64,000 bases of DNA from Bacteroidales bacterium (GTDB lineage Bacteria > Bacteroidota > Bacteroidia > Bacteroidales > GCA-2748055), in contig JAOZQY010000010.1 in assembly GCA_029931975.1 (NCBI GenBank), positions 1-64,000 on the forward strand. Reading direction: 5' to 3'. Shown one piece after another: positions 28,574-37,600 of this stretch. A model generated the notes under the pieces. The model saw nothing but the letters and a program-made list of their open reading frames with translations. It was not told where the DNA came from and searched no databases. The translations under genes and the position numbers were made by a program. Every line of letters starts with the position of its first letter. Positions within the stretch are counted from its first letter, which is position 1.

Positions 28574-29511
28574 GCATGCAGGAGAAAGCGGATGCCCTTT
28601 TTAAGGATCAACTCATAAGCTGGCCCCTGCTGGGAGCCAACTGGGAGAAACTGGGCGAGGCCCGGTTGAAGCAGTTCGATTTTGAGGGGTTCACTATCCG
28701 GGTACAATGCAATCCAAAACGCATTGTTTCATCGGCGGCCAGGGTGGATAAGGCATCCATTGAGAAGAGGCAGTGTTTCCTATGCGCGGATCATCGTCCG
28801 CCCGAAGAGAAAAGTCTTTGGCTTGGAGATGATTATGAAATCCTGTGTAATCCCTTCCCCATTTTCAAAGAGCATTTCACCATTGCAAAGTCTGACCATA
28901 GGCCCCAGGTAATTGAACCGGAGTTCGGAAATTTCCTGGATCTGAGCAGGGAACTGCCCGAGCTGGCTCTGTTTTATAATGCACCTAACTGTGGGGCTTC
29001 GGCACCCGATCATATGCATTTCCAGGCGGGCAACCGTGGTTTTATGCCCATTGAAGGGGAAATCGGGATATTGAAATCAAGGTATGGCCAGGTACTCCGG
29101 GAAGATTCGGGTATCATGCTTACTGCTGTGGATGATGGTCTTCGGAGGTTCTATGTAATGGAGTCACATTCAAAAGAGAAACTGGAAGAGTTTGCGGCAT
29201 GTGCATTCGATTTTATCAGGAAACTGCAGCAAGGTGCCGAGCCCATGATCAATATGCTCTCCTATTACAAGGAAGGATGGCAGGTCTTACTTTTTCCGCG
29301 TGATAAACATCGTCCATGGCAATATTTTGAGGAAGGGGAGAAGAACATCCTTTTGAGTCCCGCTTCCGTGGATATGGGTGGTGCACTGATTACCCCCCTG
29401 GAGAAGGATTTTCAGAAGATTACCAGGGAGGATATTGAGGATATCTTTTCCCAGATCACTTTTTCGGAAGAAAACTTTGCCCGTATGAATGAATTGATTT
29501 TAGCTAAATAG
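28570..29511 (+). CDS. DUF4922 protein, HIT/GalT-like nucleotidyltransferase or phosphorylase
   Basis: 313 residues, soluble. The motif DHMHFQAG (147-154) is the HxHxQ version of the HIT-superfamily active site, as in galactose-1-phosphate uridylyltransferase and GDP-galactose phosphorylase, where the second His (His150 here) carries the nucleotide. CFLC (69-72), together with His75, may bind a metal as in GalT-type enzymes. The C-terminus has another KHRPWQYF block. The substrate is unknown; between a glycosyltransferase and a SpoIID-like enzyme in an AmpG operon, a sugar-1-phosphate or UDP-sugar from recycled peptidoglycan is a plausible guess. Confidence 0.8.
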   Translation: MSMQEKADALFKDQLISWPLLGANWEKLGEARLKQFDFEGFTIRVQCNPKRIVSSAARVDKASIEKRQCFLCADHRPPEEKSLWLGDDYEILCNPFPIFKEHFTIAKSDHRPQVIEPEFGNFLDLSRELPELALFYNAPNCGASAPDHMHFQAGNRGFMPIEGEIGILKSRYGQVLREDSGIMLTAVDDGLRRFYVMESHSKEKLEEFAACAFDFIRKLQQGAEPMINMLSYYKEGWQVLLFPRDKHRPWQYFEEGEKNILLSPASVDMGGALITPLEKDFQKITREDIEDIFSQITFSEENFARMNELILAK

Positions 29512-29518
29512 CTCTCGA

Positions 29519-30871
29519 ATGAAGAAGAAAAATGCTCCAGAGGTTGAAGTGGGAATTTTGAAAGCGGAAAAGATCCGTTTCAGGCTGGATGGAAACTTCC
29601 TTGTCTCACAGACTGGCATAGCTCTGCAGGGAGACGCAGAGGCTGTAATAAGCGATGGTGGTATTTCCATAGTTTGTGGAGATAGTCCTCTTACCCTGAA
29701 GGATGCGGTAATTCTTGAACCTTCCGATGGGGCAAAGGACAGGTTTACTCTTCACAATGTAGTGATAGGAATAGGATTTCACTGGGAGCAGAAAGAAGTG
29801 CAGGAGTTCCAGGGTGCACTGAAGCTGATGATTTCTGAGGCTGAGATCCAGGTGGTTAATGTGATTTCGGTGGAGGACTACCTGATCTCTGTGATCTCAT
29901 CGGAAATGTCTGGCGATAGCTCTCCAGCCTTGCTGAAGGCTCATACCATCATATCCCGTAGCTGGCTCATGGCACAGATTGAAAAACAGGATGATCTTGC
30001 AGGATCTGGCGAAAGCTATGAGCTGGAGCACCGGACTGAAGAGGAGTATATCCGCTGGTACGATCGTGAGGACCATGTTCTGTTTCATGTGTGTGCCGAT
30101 GATCATTGCCAGCGATACCAGGGGACAACCCGTTCCCACAATCCTGAAGTGGTCAGGGCGGTCCAGGAAACATCAGGTGAAGTCCTCGAATTTGATGGCA
30201 GAATATGTGATACCCGTTTTTCCAAATGCTGCGGAGGGGTAGTGGAGGAGTTTCAGTATTGCTGGGAACCGGTGCCTCATCCCTATCTGAAAAGGCTTGA
30301 GGATGTCCCGGCTTTATCAGATATCCGGAGTGGCGATTTGAAGGTGGAAGCCAATGCAGTAGCTTTTATTAAGGGATCGCCGGAGGCCTTTTGCAACACC
30401 TCGGATGCAGCACTGCTCGGTCAGGTGCTGAATGATTACGACCAGAGCTCCAGTGATTTCTTTCGCTGGGAGGTGCACCTTAACCAGGATGAGATTGCTG
30501 CACTGATCCGTGAGAAAAGTGGAATAGATTTCGGTGAGATTCTGGACCTGATTCCGATGGAACGGGGTGAGTCGGGCCGACTGCATAAGCTGAAAATTGT
30601 GGGAAGTAAGAAGACCCTCATTGTTGGGAAAGAGTTGGAAATCAGGCGTTGGTTGAGTAAGTCTCACCTCTATAGTTCTGCTTTCATTGTTGAGAAGCAG
30701 GTGGAAAAGAATGGGGTGCCCGGAGTATTCCTCCTAAGAGGAGCTGGCTGGGGACATGGGGTGGGTCTTTGCCAGATTGGTGCCGCCGTGATGGCCAGCA
30801 AAGGATATAGACATGAAGAGATACTGAACCATTACTTTATTGGTGCAACCATAGAAAAAAGATATGATTAA
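29519..30871 (+). CDS. SpoIID/LytB-domain protein lacking a signal peptide
   Basis: 450 residues. The SpoIID domain is clear: VEDYLISVISSEMSGDSSPA (118-137) containing the likely catalytic Glu129, KAHTIISRSWLMAQ (140-153), TSGEVLEFDGRICDTRFSKC, and GWGHGVGLCQIGA (410-422). SpoIID proteins are lytic transglycosylases acting on stem-peptide-free glycan. The N-terminus MKKKNAPEVEVGILKAEKIR is hydrophilic with no signal peptide, and no better upstream start exists because the previous gene ends seven bases before. If truly cytoplasmic, it would act on imported denuded sugars. It overlaps ampG by eight bases. Confidence 0.87.
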   Translation: MKKKNAPEVEVGILKAEKIRFRLDGNFLVSQTGIALQGDAEAVISDGGISIVCGDSPLTLKDAVILEPSDGAKDRFTLHNVVIGIGFHWEQKEVQEFQGALKLMISEAEIQVVNVISVEDYLISVISSEMSGDSSPALLKAHTIISRSWLMAQIEKQDDLAGSGESYELEHRTEEEYIRWYDREDHVLFHVCADDHCQRYQGTTRSHNPEVVRAVQETSGEVLEFDGRICDTRFSKCCGGVVEEFQYCWEPVPHPYLKRLEDVPALSDIRSGDLKVEANAVAFIKGSPEAFCNTSDAALLGQVLNDYDQSSSDFFRWEVHLNQDEIAALIREKSGIDFGEILDLIPMERGESGRLHKLKIVGSKKTLIVGKELEIRRWLSKSHLYSSAFIVEKQVEKNGVPGVFLLRGAGWGHGVGLCQIGAAVMASKGYRHEEILNHYFIGATIEKRYD

Positions 30872-32654
30872 AACAGATCCTGTTCAGTCCGGGAAAAGAA
30901 AAGCAAAAAGTCCATGGTTCTGGGTGCCTTCACTCTATTTTGCCGAAGGCATTCCTTATGTGATGGTGATGACCCTTTCGGTGATCTTCTACAAGCGTAT
31001 GGGCATATCCAATACAGATATTGCCCTCTACACCAGCTGGCTCTATCTGCCCTGGGTGATTAAACCGCTGTGGGGACCTGTGGTTGATATCCTGCGTACC
31101 AAGCGCTTATGGATCCTGGTGATGCAGCTCTGTATTGGGGCCGGACTGGCGGGGGTGGCTTTTACCATACCGGTGGACCGTTTCTTCCAGTTCACACTGG
31201 CCTTTTTCTGGCTGCTGGCTTTTAGCTCGGCCACCCATGATATTGCTGCCGATGGCTTCTATATGCTGGGACTTTCAAAAGGGGACCAGGCTTTTTTTGT
31301 GGGGATACGTAGTACTTTCTACCGTCTGGCCATGCTGACAGGACAAGGATTACTGGTGATCCTGGCAGGCTATTTTGAAGCTCGAACCGGGCTTCCCGAG
31401 ATTGAAGTGATGGTGAATGCAGTGGAGGAGACCACTAGCACCTCATTCAATCCAGAAGCGATTGCTGTTCAAGCGGAAGGGGACGGGACCTATTTCATTA
31501 CTGCCGAAGAGGTACGTATAGGAACAAGAAAGATTGCGGAAGCCGAGGCAAACACGTTGCTCTCTGCTGTGGATACCTGGAATACTTCACACGACTTTTA
31601 TCCGGCTGAAGAGGGTAGCAGTGATGGTGCTTCCGGTGAAGCTATCGGAACAATGTTTGTGGGGAATGTGGGGTATACCTGGTTCAGGCTGAGTACAAAG
31701 CCGGAAGAGGGTGAGAATATTGTACTGAATTTCAGCTTTGATAAGGGAGATAAGAGCATTGCCCTGGCACGATCCTATCGTTTTGAGTTTAATGAGAAGA
31801 ACTGGGATGTTCCTGCCTTTGCGGTATTCAAACTGGATCCCAAACTGGAGAAGGCTACAACAGCCTCCTTTTCCGGCCTGAGTGGAAACATCCGTTTTGC
31901 CTGGACCATGGTATTTATTGCTGTGGCCCTGCTATTTGCCGGTTTCCATATCTATCACCGCTTTGCCCTGCCCCGTCCGGCTGAGGACCTGCCCAGCCGA
32001 AGCGGGGAGGGTGGATTTATGAAGGAATTCCTGGCTACTTTTGCGGATTTCTTCAGGAAGAAACAGATCGGGGTGATCCTGCTGTTTTTGCTGGTATACC
32101 GCCTGGGGGAATCTCAGCTGGTGAAGCTGGCCTCTCCTTTCCTGCTCGATTCCAGGGAGGCCGATGGACTGGGCCTGACCACGGGCGACCTGGGACTGAT
32201 CTATGGGACCATAGGCATTGTTGCACTCTCCATTGGGGGGATTATCGGGGGAATTGCCGCATCGAGAAGGGGACTTAAATACTGGCTCTGGTGGATGGTG
32301 GCGGCCATGAACCTTCCCAACCTGGTATATGTGTTCCTAAGTTATGTGACGCCCCCATCACTCTGGGTGGTGGGGGCCTCGGTGGCCGTGGAGCAGTTTG
32401 GATACGGATTTGGCTTTACCGCATACATGCTCTTTATGATCTATGTATCGGAAGGAAAGCACAAGACGGCCCATTTTGCCCTGACAACCGGGTTTATGGC
32501 TCTTGGAATGATGATCCCCGGAATGGTTTCAGGCTGGCTGCAGGAACTAATCGGTTATCAGCACTTCTTTATCTGGGTCATGATCTGTTCCATTCCCAGC
32601 TTCCTTGTGATCCCTTTCCTGAAGATCGATCCAAAGTTCGGGAAGAAGGAGTAG
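30864..32654 (+). CDS. ampG: AmpG-like muropeptide permease with periplasmic insert
   Basis: 596 residues of the major facilitator superfamily. The start (SLYFAEGIPYVMVMTLSVIF; LYLPWVIKPLWGPVVD; SATHDIAADGFY) matches AmpG, which imports anhydromuropeptides. After the fifth membrane segment (about 143-172) comes a soluble insert of about 170 residues (172-342), rich in beta-strand-like and acidic sequence, before the sixth segment (343-366). By topology this loop faces the periplasm. The rest has the usual helices. As last gene of the operon it links periplasmic NamZ/amidase to the cytoplasmic enzymes. Confidence 0.88.
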   Translation: MIKTDPVQSGKRKAKSPWFWVPSLYFAEGIPYVMVMTLSVIFYKRMGISNTDIALYTSWLYLPWVIKPLWGPVVDILRTKRLWILVMQLCIGAGLAGVAFTIPVDRFFQFTLAFFWLLAFSSATHDIAADGFYMLGLSKGDQAFFVGIRSTFYRLAMLTGQGLLVILAGYFEARTGLPEIEVMVNAVEETTSTSFNPEAIAVQAEGDGTYFITAEEVRIGTRKIAEAEANTLLSAVDTWNTSHDFYPAEEGSSDGASGEAIGTMFVGNVGYTWFRLSTKPEEGENIVLNFSFDKGDKSIALARSYRFEFNEKNWDVPAFAVFKLDPKLEKATTASFSGLSGNIRFAWTMVFIAVALLFAGFHIYHRFALPRPAEDLPSRSGEGGFMKEFLATFADFFRKKQIGVILLFLLVYRLGESQLVKLASPFLLDSREADGLGLTTGDLGLIYGTIGIVALSIGGIIGGIAASRRGLKYWLWWMVAAMNLPNLVYVFLSYVTPPSLWVVGASVAVEQFGYGFGFTAYMLFMIYVSEGKHKTAHFALTTGFMALGMMIPGMVSGWLQELIGYQHFFIWVMICSIPSFLVIPFLKIDPKFGKKE

Positions 32655-32705
32655 ATTTTGAAATTAAGGCGTTAGGCTTAAAATGGTTTTGCGTAATTCA
32701 ATCTA

Positions 32706-32745
32706 AAGGCTTATATTAAATTCAACATATTAAGTCTATAGCCTT
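32706..32745 (+). promoter_or_regulatory. Inverted repeat abutting mobile-mystery A start (candidate operator)
   Basis: AAGGCTTATA (32706-32715) and TATAGCCTT (32737-32745) form an inverted repeat with one extra base on the left, and its right arm ends directly at the ATG (32746). The interior is AT-rich. This is where an HTH antitoxin-like protein would bind for autoregulation. Confidence 0.45.
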
Positions 32746-33204
32746 ATGAAAAAGAGAGATGTTGTCAGGAAACAACTTGATAACAAGTTGCTTTCATTGC
32801 AGCAGGCAGGAGAGGTGGTTCCCCCGGCTAGTGGTTGGATCTATGCTTTCCGATATGCACTGCATATGTCATTGCGACAGCTTGGTCAGCGGCTTTCCAT
32901 TACTCCGCAGAGTGTAAGAGGAATTGAAGAGAGAGAGAAGAATGGAACTATTTCTCTTAAGGTTCTGAGACAGGTTGCTACAGCTTTGAATATGAAGTTT
33001 TTTTATGGCTTTGTGCCGCAGGATGAAACCCTGGAAGCTATGATAGAAAAAAGAGCTTCTGAGCTAGCTGAGGAAATCGTTAAAAGAGCATCAATCCATA
33101 TGAGCCTTGAGGATCAGGCAGCCTCTGAAGAGAACTTGAAAATGGCCGTGTATGAAAAGGCTGAAGAGATCAGGAATGATGTACCAAAACTGTTGTGGGA
33201 TTAG
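32746..33204 (+). CDS. Mobile mystery protein A, XRE-type HTH
   Basis: 152 residues, complete. A helix-turn-helix spans about 34-90 (YALHMSLRQLGQRLSITPQS, VRGIEEREKNGTISLKVLRQ), then a charged helical tail. The sequence fits what I remember of the family named mobile mystery protein A, always paired with a Fic-domain protein B; the pair behaves like a toxin-antitoxin module and is scattered on mobile DNA. Its 3' end overlaps the probable GTG start of B at 33195, as is usual. It is likely autoregulated through the inverted repeat at its start. Confidence 0.8.
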   Translation: MKKRDVVRKQLDNKLLSLQQAGEVVPPASGWIYAFRYALHMSLRQLGQRLSITPQSVRGIEEREKNGTISLKVLRQVATALNMKFFYGFVPQDETLEAMIEKRASELAEEIVKRASIHMSLEDQAASEENLKMAVYEKAEEIRNDVPKLLWD

Positions 33205-33804
33205 ATTTACAATAACAAGGGTCAGACTCCTATTGATGAAGAAGAGAAAGAAGATCTTCTGCTTCCAACCATTTCAACCAGGGGAGAACTTGATGAATTC
33301 GAACTGGTTAATATTGAAGAAGCTATTGAATGGAGCCTGAAGAATAATTTCTCAAGAGATGAAGTTCTTTCTATTGGCTTTACTAAGGAACTACATCGAA
33401 GAATGTTCTAAGAAGTATGGGGCTGGGCTGGAACATTTAGAAAATCAAACCTTAACATTGGAGTTGATAAGTTCAATATAGAACAGGAATTATATATGCT
33501 TACAGAAGATTGCAAGTTTTGGGTCGCCAATAAGGTTTTCCCTGAGGATGAAATTGCAATCAGGTATAAATTCAGAATGGTATCTATTCATCCTTTTCCC
33601 AATGGAAATGGAAGACACTCGAGAATTTGTGGAGATATTTTGGTATCCAGGGTTTTGAACCGATCTGTTTTTTCCTGGGGAGGCACAATTATTGGAGAGC
33701 AAGGAGAAACAAGGAAGCGCTATCTGGATGCGCTTCATAAAGCAGATCAGGGAGAATTGGGGTCCTTGATAATGTTTGCGAGATCGGTAACATCAGACCT
33801 TTAA
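33195..33804 (+). pseudogene. Mobile mystery protein B (Fic domain), broken
   Basis: GTG 33195 gives VGLDLQ and then a stop after a frame change near 33210 (one base apparently lost in CAATAAC). In the other frame the gene continues as GQTPIDEEEKEDLLLPTIST, RGELDEFELVNIEEAIEWSL, KELHRRMF and then TAA at 33409-33411. It resumes with EVWGWAGTFRKSNLNIGVD and keeps the full Fic motif HPFPNGNGRHSR (within 33496-33804). One frameshift and one nonsense codon inactivate it. A C-terminal piece from ATG 33496 could be translated but lacks the N-terminal half of the fold. Confidence 0.85.
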
Positions 33805-33854
33805 TGCAATTTGCCCGTAGCTAGGGTGGCTACATACTTTTCCGAAAATAGCCA

Positions 33855-33894
33855 GTGATGCTATCATTTGATCGTATACAAATGATAGCATCAC
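33855..33894. repeat. Perfect 16-bp inverted repeat between convergent genes
   Basis: GTGATGCTATCATTTG (33855-33870), 8-base loop, CAAATGATAGCATCAC (33879-33894). The stem is perfect, without a U-tract on either side. It sits between the ends of the Fic remnant and the Cys-rich protein gene, so it may act as a bidirectional terminator, or mark the edge of a mobile module. Confidence 0.7.
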
Positions 33895-33921
33895 CATGGA
33901 AAATAGGAAAACATACCCAAT

Positions 33922-34584
33922 TCACTTATTCGAATTATCCAGTATAATCTTCGCAGCCAGGTGTACCGCTTTGCGGACTACTTCACTGCACTTATCTGTG
34001 GCCCCTGCATTCTGAAATTCCTGAAGTTCATCCGGATCGGTCAGATGGTAGCATTTCCCGAATTTCACCTCCTGCACTTTGTGACAGCTGGTGGTTCCAA
34101 ACTCCTTCTGAAACTGATCACAGAAATTTCCGGTGGGTACAAGCGATTCCTGGTAGGCTTCCCAGTTATCCAAATGCTTGATGTCCCGTCCATAGATAAG
34201 TCCCATGGCCATCAGGGGACCGGTGACCGCTCCGCAGGTCTCGCCCCGTTCGGCAATACCCGGCATGGGTGTGAGCGCTTTTACCACCTCTTCACCCTTG
34301 AGCCCGAATTGCTCCTTCAGTGCCATAAAGCTGCTCTGGGCGCAGTGGTGTGATAGCTGCATGTAGTGGTCCACTTTCTGATCCAGCATTTTCATCACCA
34401 GGTCACGTGGCATCTGACGGTTGAGTGCCAGTTCTTTGCTGAAGTTGTTCTCCTCAGAGGGAAGAGAGTCAGCGGGCCCCTCCGGGGAAAGCTCCCTGTT
34501 TGAACATGCTCTCAGTGTGATTACAGAGAAGGCTGCAAATACAGTGCGGCCCAAGAAATCACGACGTTTCAAGTTCTTTTTCAT
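33922..34584 (-). CDS. C_GCAxxG_C_C family-like cysteine-rich protein with Tat signal
   Basis: 220 residues. N-terminal twin-arginine signal (MKKNLKRRDFLGRTVFAAFS) that also shows a possible lipobox Cys27. The body has spaced cysteines at 81, 117, 155, 167, 178 and 199 and the pattern GIAERGETCGAVTGPLMAMG, typical of the C_GCAxxG_C_C family (here HHCAQSS replaces GCAxxG). This family is thought to bind redox cofactors or metals; no reaction is established. Export by Tat suggests cofactor loading in the cytoplasm. It is divergent from the TPR-VCBS lipoprotein gene. Confidence 0.82.
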   Translation of the reverse strand: MKKNLKRRDFLGRTVFAAFSVITLRACSNRELSPEGPADSLPSEENNFSKELALNRQMPRDLVMKMLDQKVDHYMQLSHHCAQSSFMALKEQFGLKGEEVVKALTPMPGIAERGETCGAVTGPLMAMGLIYGRDIKHLDNWEAYQESLVPTGNFCDQFQKEFGTTSCHKVQEVKFGKCYHLTDPDELQEFQNAGATDKCSEVVRKAVHLAAKIILDNSNK

Positions 34585-34651
34585 ACCCTAAAGTTAGGAA
34601 ATTCATGCGAGTAGAGTAGCATGTTTTTTGTATCTTGCCTGCTGTGTTCAC

Positions 34652-34657
34652 AGGAGG
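34652..34657 (+). promoter_or_regulatory. Shine-Dalgarno AGGAGG deciding the start at 34664
   Basis: AGGAGG lies six bases before ATG 34664. This decides against the upstream alternative at 34628, which also lacks a signal peptide. Confidence 0.6.
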
Positions 34658-34663
34658 GAAATC

Positions 34664-37600
34664 ATGAGGTATAGAAGCTTTATAATATTGATTGCAGTGC
34701 TGTTACTTTTGCCCGGACAGGCATGTAAGCAGCAGAAGGGCACTGATGCAGAACGTGCCGAAGAGATGATTTCGGCCAAAACGCTGGGACTGGCCTATCT
34801 GGAGGAGAACAAACTGGAAGAGGCCGAGACAGAGTTTCTGAAGATTATTGATCTTGACCCCGACGAGGTCATGGCTTATGCTAACCTGGGAATTGTCTAC
34901 CTCAGGATGGGGTTTTTTGACAAGGCGGAAGAGTGGCTTCAAAAAGCAATCAAGATGGAGCCAGAGGATCCCGATGTGCGTCTGATCCTTGCCAAAGTAT
35001 ACGAGATGAACAGTGATTCGGAGCGTGCCGTTGCAGAGCTTGAAAGGATCATGGAGTTTTCTCCCGGACATGTGAAATCGCTTTTTAACCTGACAGAACT
35101 ATATGCCGCCATGCAAGGGAAAGAGGCTCTTGATAAGCGTCTGAAGTATACCAGTGAACTGGCCGAGAAGGTTCCGGGGAATATTGTTCCGCGTTTGAAC
35201 CTTTTGGAGATATTGATCCAGGAGGGTGAAACAGATCCTGCCCTGGAACAACTGGAACAGCTGCAGCAGGTATTCCCTGAGTTCCCTAAAGAAGCGGTTG
35301 AATACTACGACCAGGCGCTTGTAGCTTTACGAAAGCCTGATATGGAAGCGGCCTCGGTCTCCTTTATGATTTTCCATAACTATATGAAAGTAACATCTCC
35401 CTATCAGGCAGGAATGATGGAATTGAAAGGACCTGGAGGAGCGCTTGTGGGTTCTCCTGTCATTACTTTTGCCCAGACACAGATGGGTTTTCAGGCAACA
35501 GACTGGGAGGAGATCCTGGCGGCCATTCGCTTTACCGATATTACTGCCTCAGCAGGTCTGGATTTTTTATTGACCGGAACTACTTCAAACCTCGGGAACA
35601 CGCATGGCATGACCCACCTTTCAGCCTGTGATTATAACGGGGATGGAGATGTGGATTTGTATGCAGGGCGTTTCGATCCTGCCACAGGAACCTATCGGCA
35701 CTATCTCCTGAAGAATGAGTGGGGTGCCTACCAGGATGTTTCTGTGGAGTCGGGGATTGCTCACCATGGAGCTGAAACTTCAGCAAGTTTTGCCGATTAC
35801 GATAATGATGGATTTCTGGACCTTTATGTACTCAGGGAGGGAGGCAGCCTCCTGTACAGAAGCACGGGAGAAGAGAGCTTTACTGATGTGACGGACCAGG
35901 CCGGGGCAGGAGATGAGGTTGCAGGCTTTGCCTCCCTGTTTTTTGATTATGATCACGATGGGGACCTGGATATTTTCCTAAGCAGGGAAGGAACCAACCT
36001 TATCTTCAGGAACAATATGGATGGAACTTTTCTGGAACAGGGTGAGAAATCCGGTCTTGCAGGTGAAGATGAGAAGACCGTTGATGCTGCTTTTGGAGAT
36101 TTTGACGAGGATGGGGATATTGATCTGGTGGTCATTAACAGTGATGGAGCCAACCGGATATATTCCAACCAGAGACAGGGCATCTTTCGGGATATTTCGA
36201 AGGAAGCTGGTATACCTGCTATGGAAGGAGCCACTGCTGTAAGTGTAGGAGACTATAACAATGATGGATTCCTGGATCTCTTCCTGGCTTCCTCTGTGCC
36301 AGGTGCTTCAGAAATGTATTTGAATGTTGGAGATGGTACCTTTCAGGTGGATCATAAGTCAGAGGAGGTCAAACAGAGTCTGCAAAATGTGCAGGTCAAT
36401 GATGCTGAACTGTTTGACTTTGATAACGATGGCTACCTTGACCTGCTTGTGGCAGGCGAATCTACCAAGGATGATGGTGATGGTGTTATTCTGTACCACA
36501 ATGATGGAAGCGGAAAGCTCTGGATCTCTCCAGGCATTCTCCCTGAAGATCTTAAATCGGGAAGTCATATTACCACCTTCGATTACAATAACGATGGCGA
36601 CCTGGATATGGGTATCACCGGAATAGATGGTTCTATTCGCCTGCTCCGTAATGATGGTGGGAACAATAATCACTTCATTAAAATGAAACTGGTAGGCCTC
36701 AGGGCCGGGAGTGCCAAGAACAACTACTATGGAATAGGAGCCAAAGTTGAGGTCCGTTCGGGAAGTCTGTATCAATCCATGGTGGTTACCGGACCCGACA
36801 TTCATTTTGGTCTTGGCTCCCGTGAGCGGGCAGAAGTGATCCGGATTTTGTGGACCAATGGTGTTCCCCAGAATATGTTTTTCCCGGCCGCCAACAAGGA
36901 TTTGATCGAGGAGCAACAGTTGAAGGGATCATGCCCGTTTCTCTATACATGGAACGGGGAGGAGTATCAATTTGTAAAGGATATCATGTGGGAAAGTGCC
37001 CTGGGAATGCCCCTGGGCATCATGGGCGAATCCAGTACATTTGCCCCTTCGGATGCATCGGTAGACTATATCAAGATTCCGGGTGAGCAGCTTAAAATGA
37101 AGGACAATAAATATACGCTGCAGGTGACCGATGAGTTGTGGGAGACCCTTTATATGGATAAGATCGGACTCATTGTACTTGACCATCCTGCAAGTGTGGA
37201 CCTCTATGTGGATGAAAGGATGGGGCCGCCCTCGCTATCTGGTTATAAACTTTACCAGGTGGGTGAGAAGCTGCTGCCGGCATCTGTAAGGGATCAGTAT
37301 GAAACTGATCTCTTGTCATATATTGCTGAAAGGGATGATAAGTACACACCTTATTTGAAACGGGCTAAATATCAGGGAGTTACCGAGATATCAGAACTCA
37401 CTATTCATCCCGGAGATATTGATCCGGATGAAAAGCTTTTCCTGTACCTATACGGGTGGATTTTCCCCACCGATGCCAGCATCAATGCCTCTATTTCCCA
37501 ATCAGATGAAATTCACATGATTCCACCGCTTCTTGAGGCTATAAATGACAGGGGAGAGTGGGAAGTGGTGATTGATAACCTGGGCTTCCCCATGGGAAAG

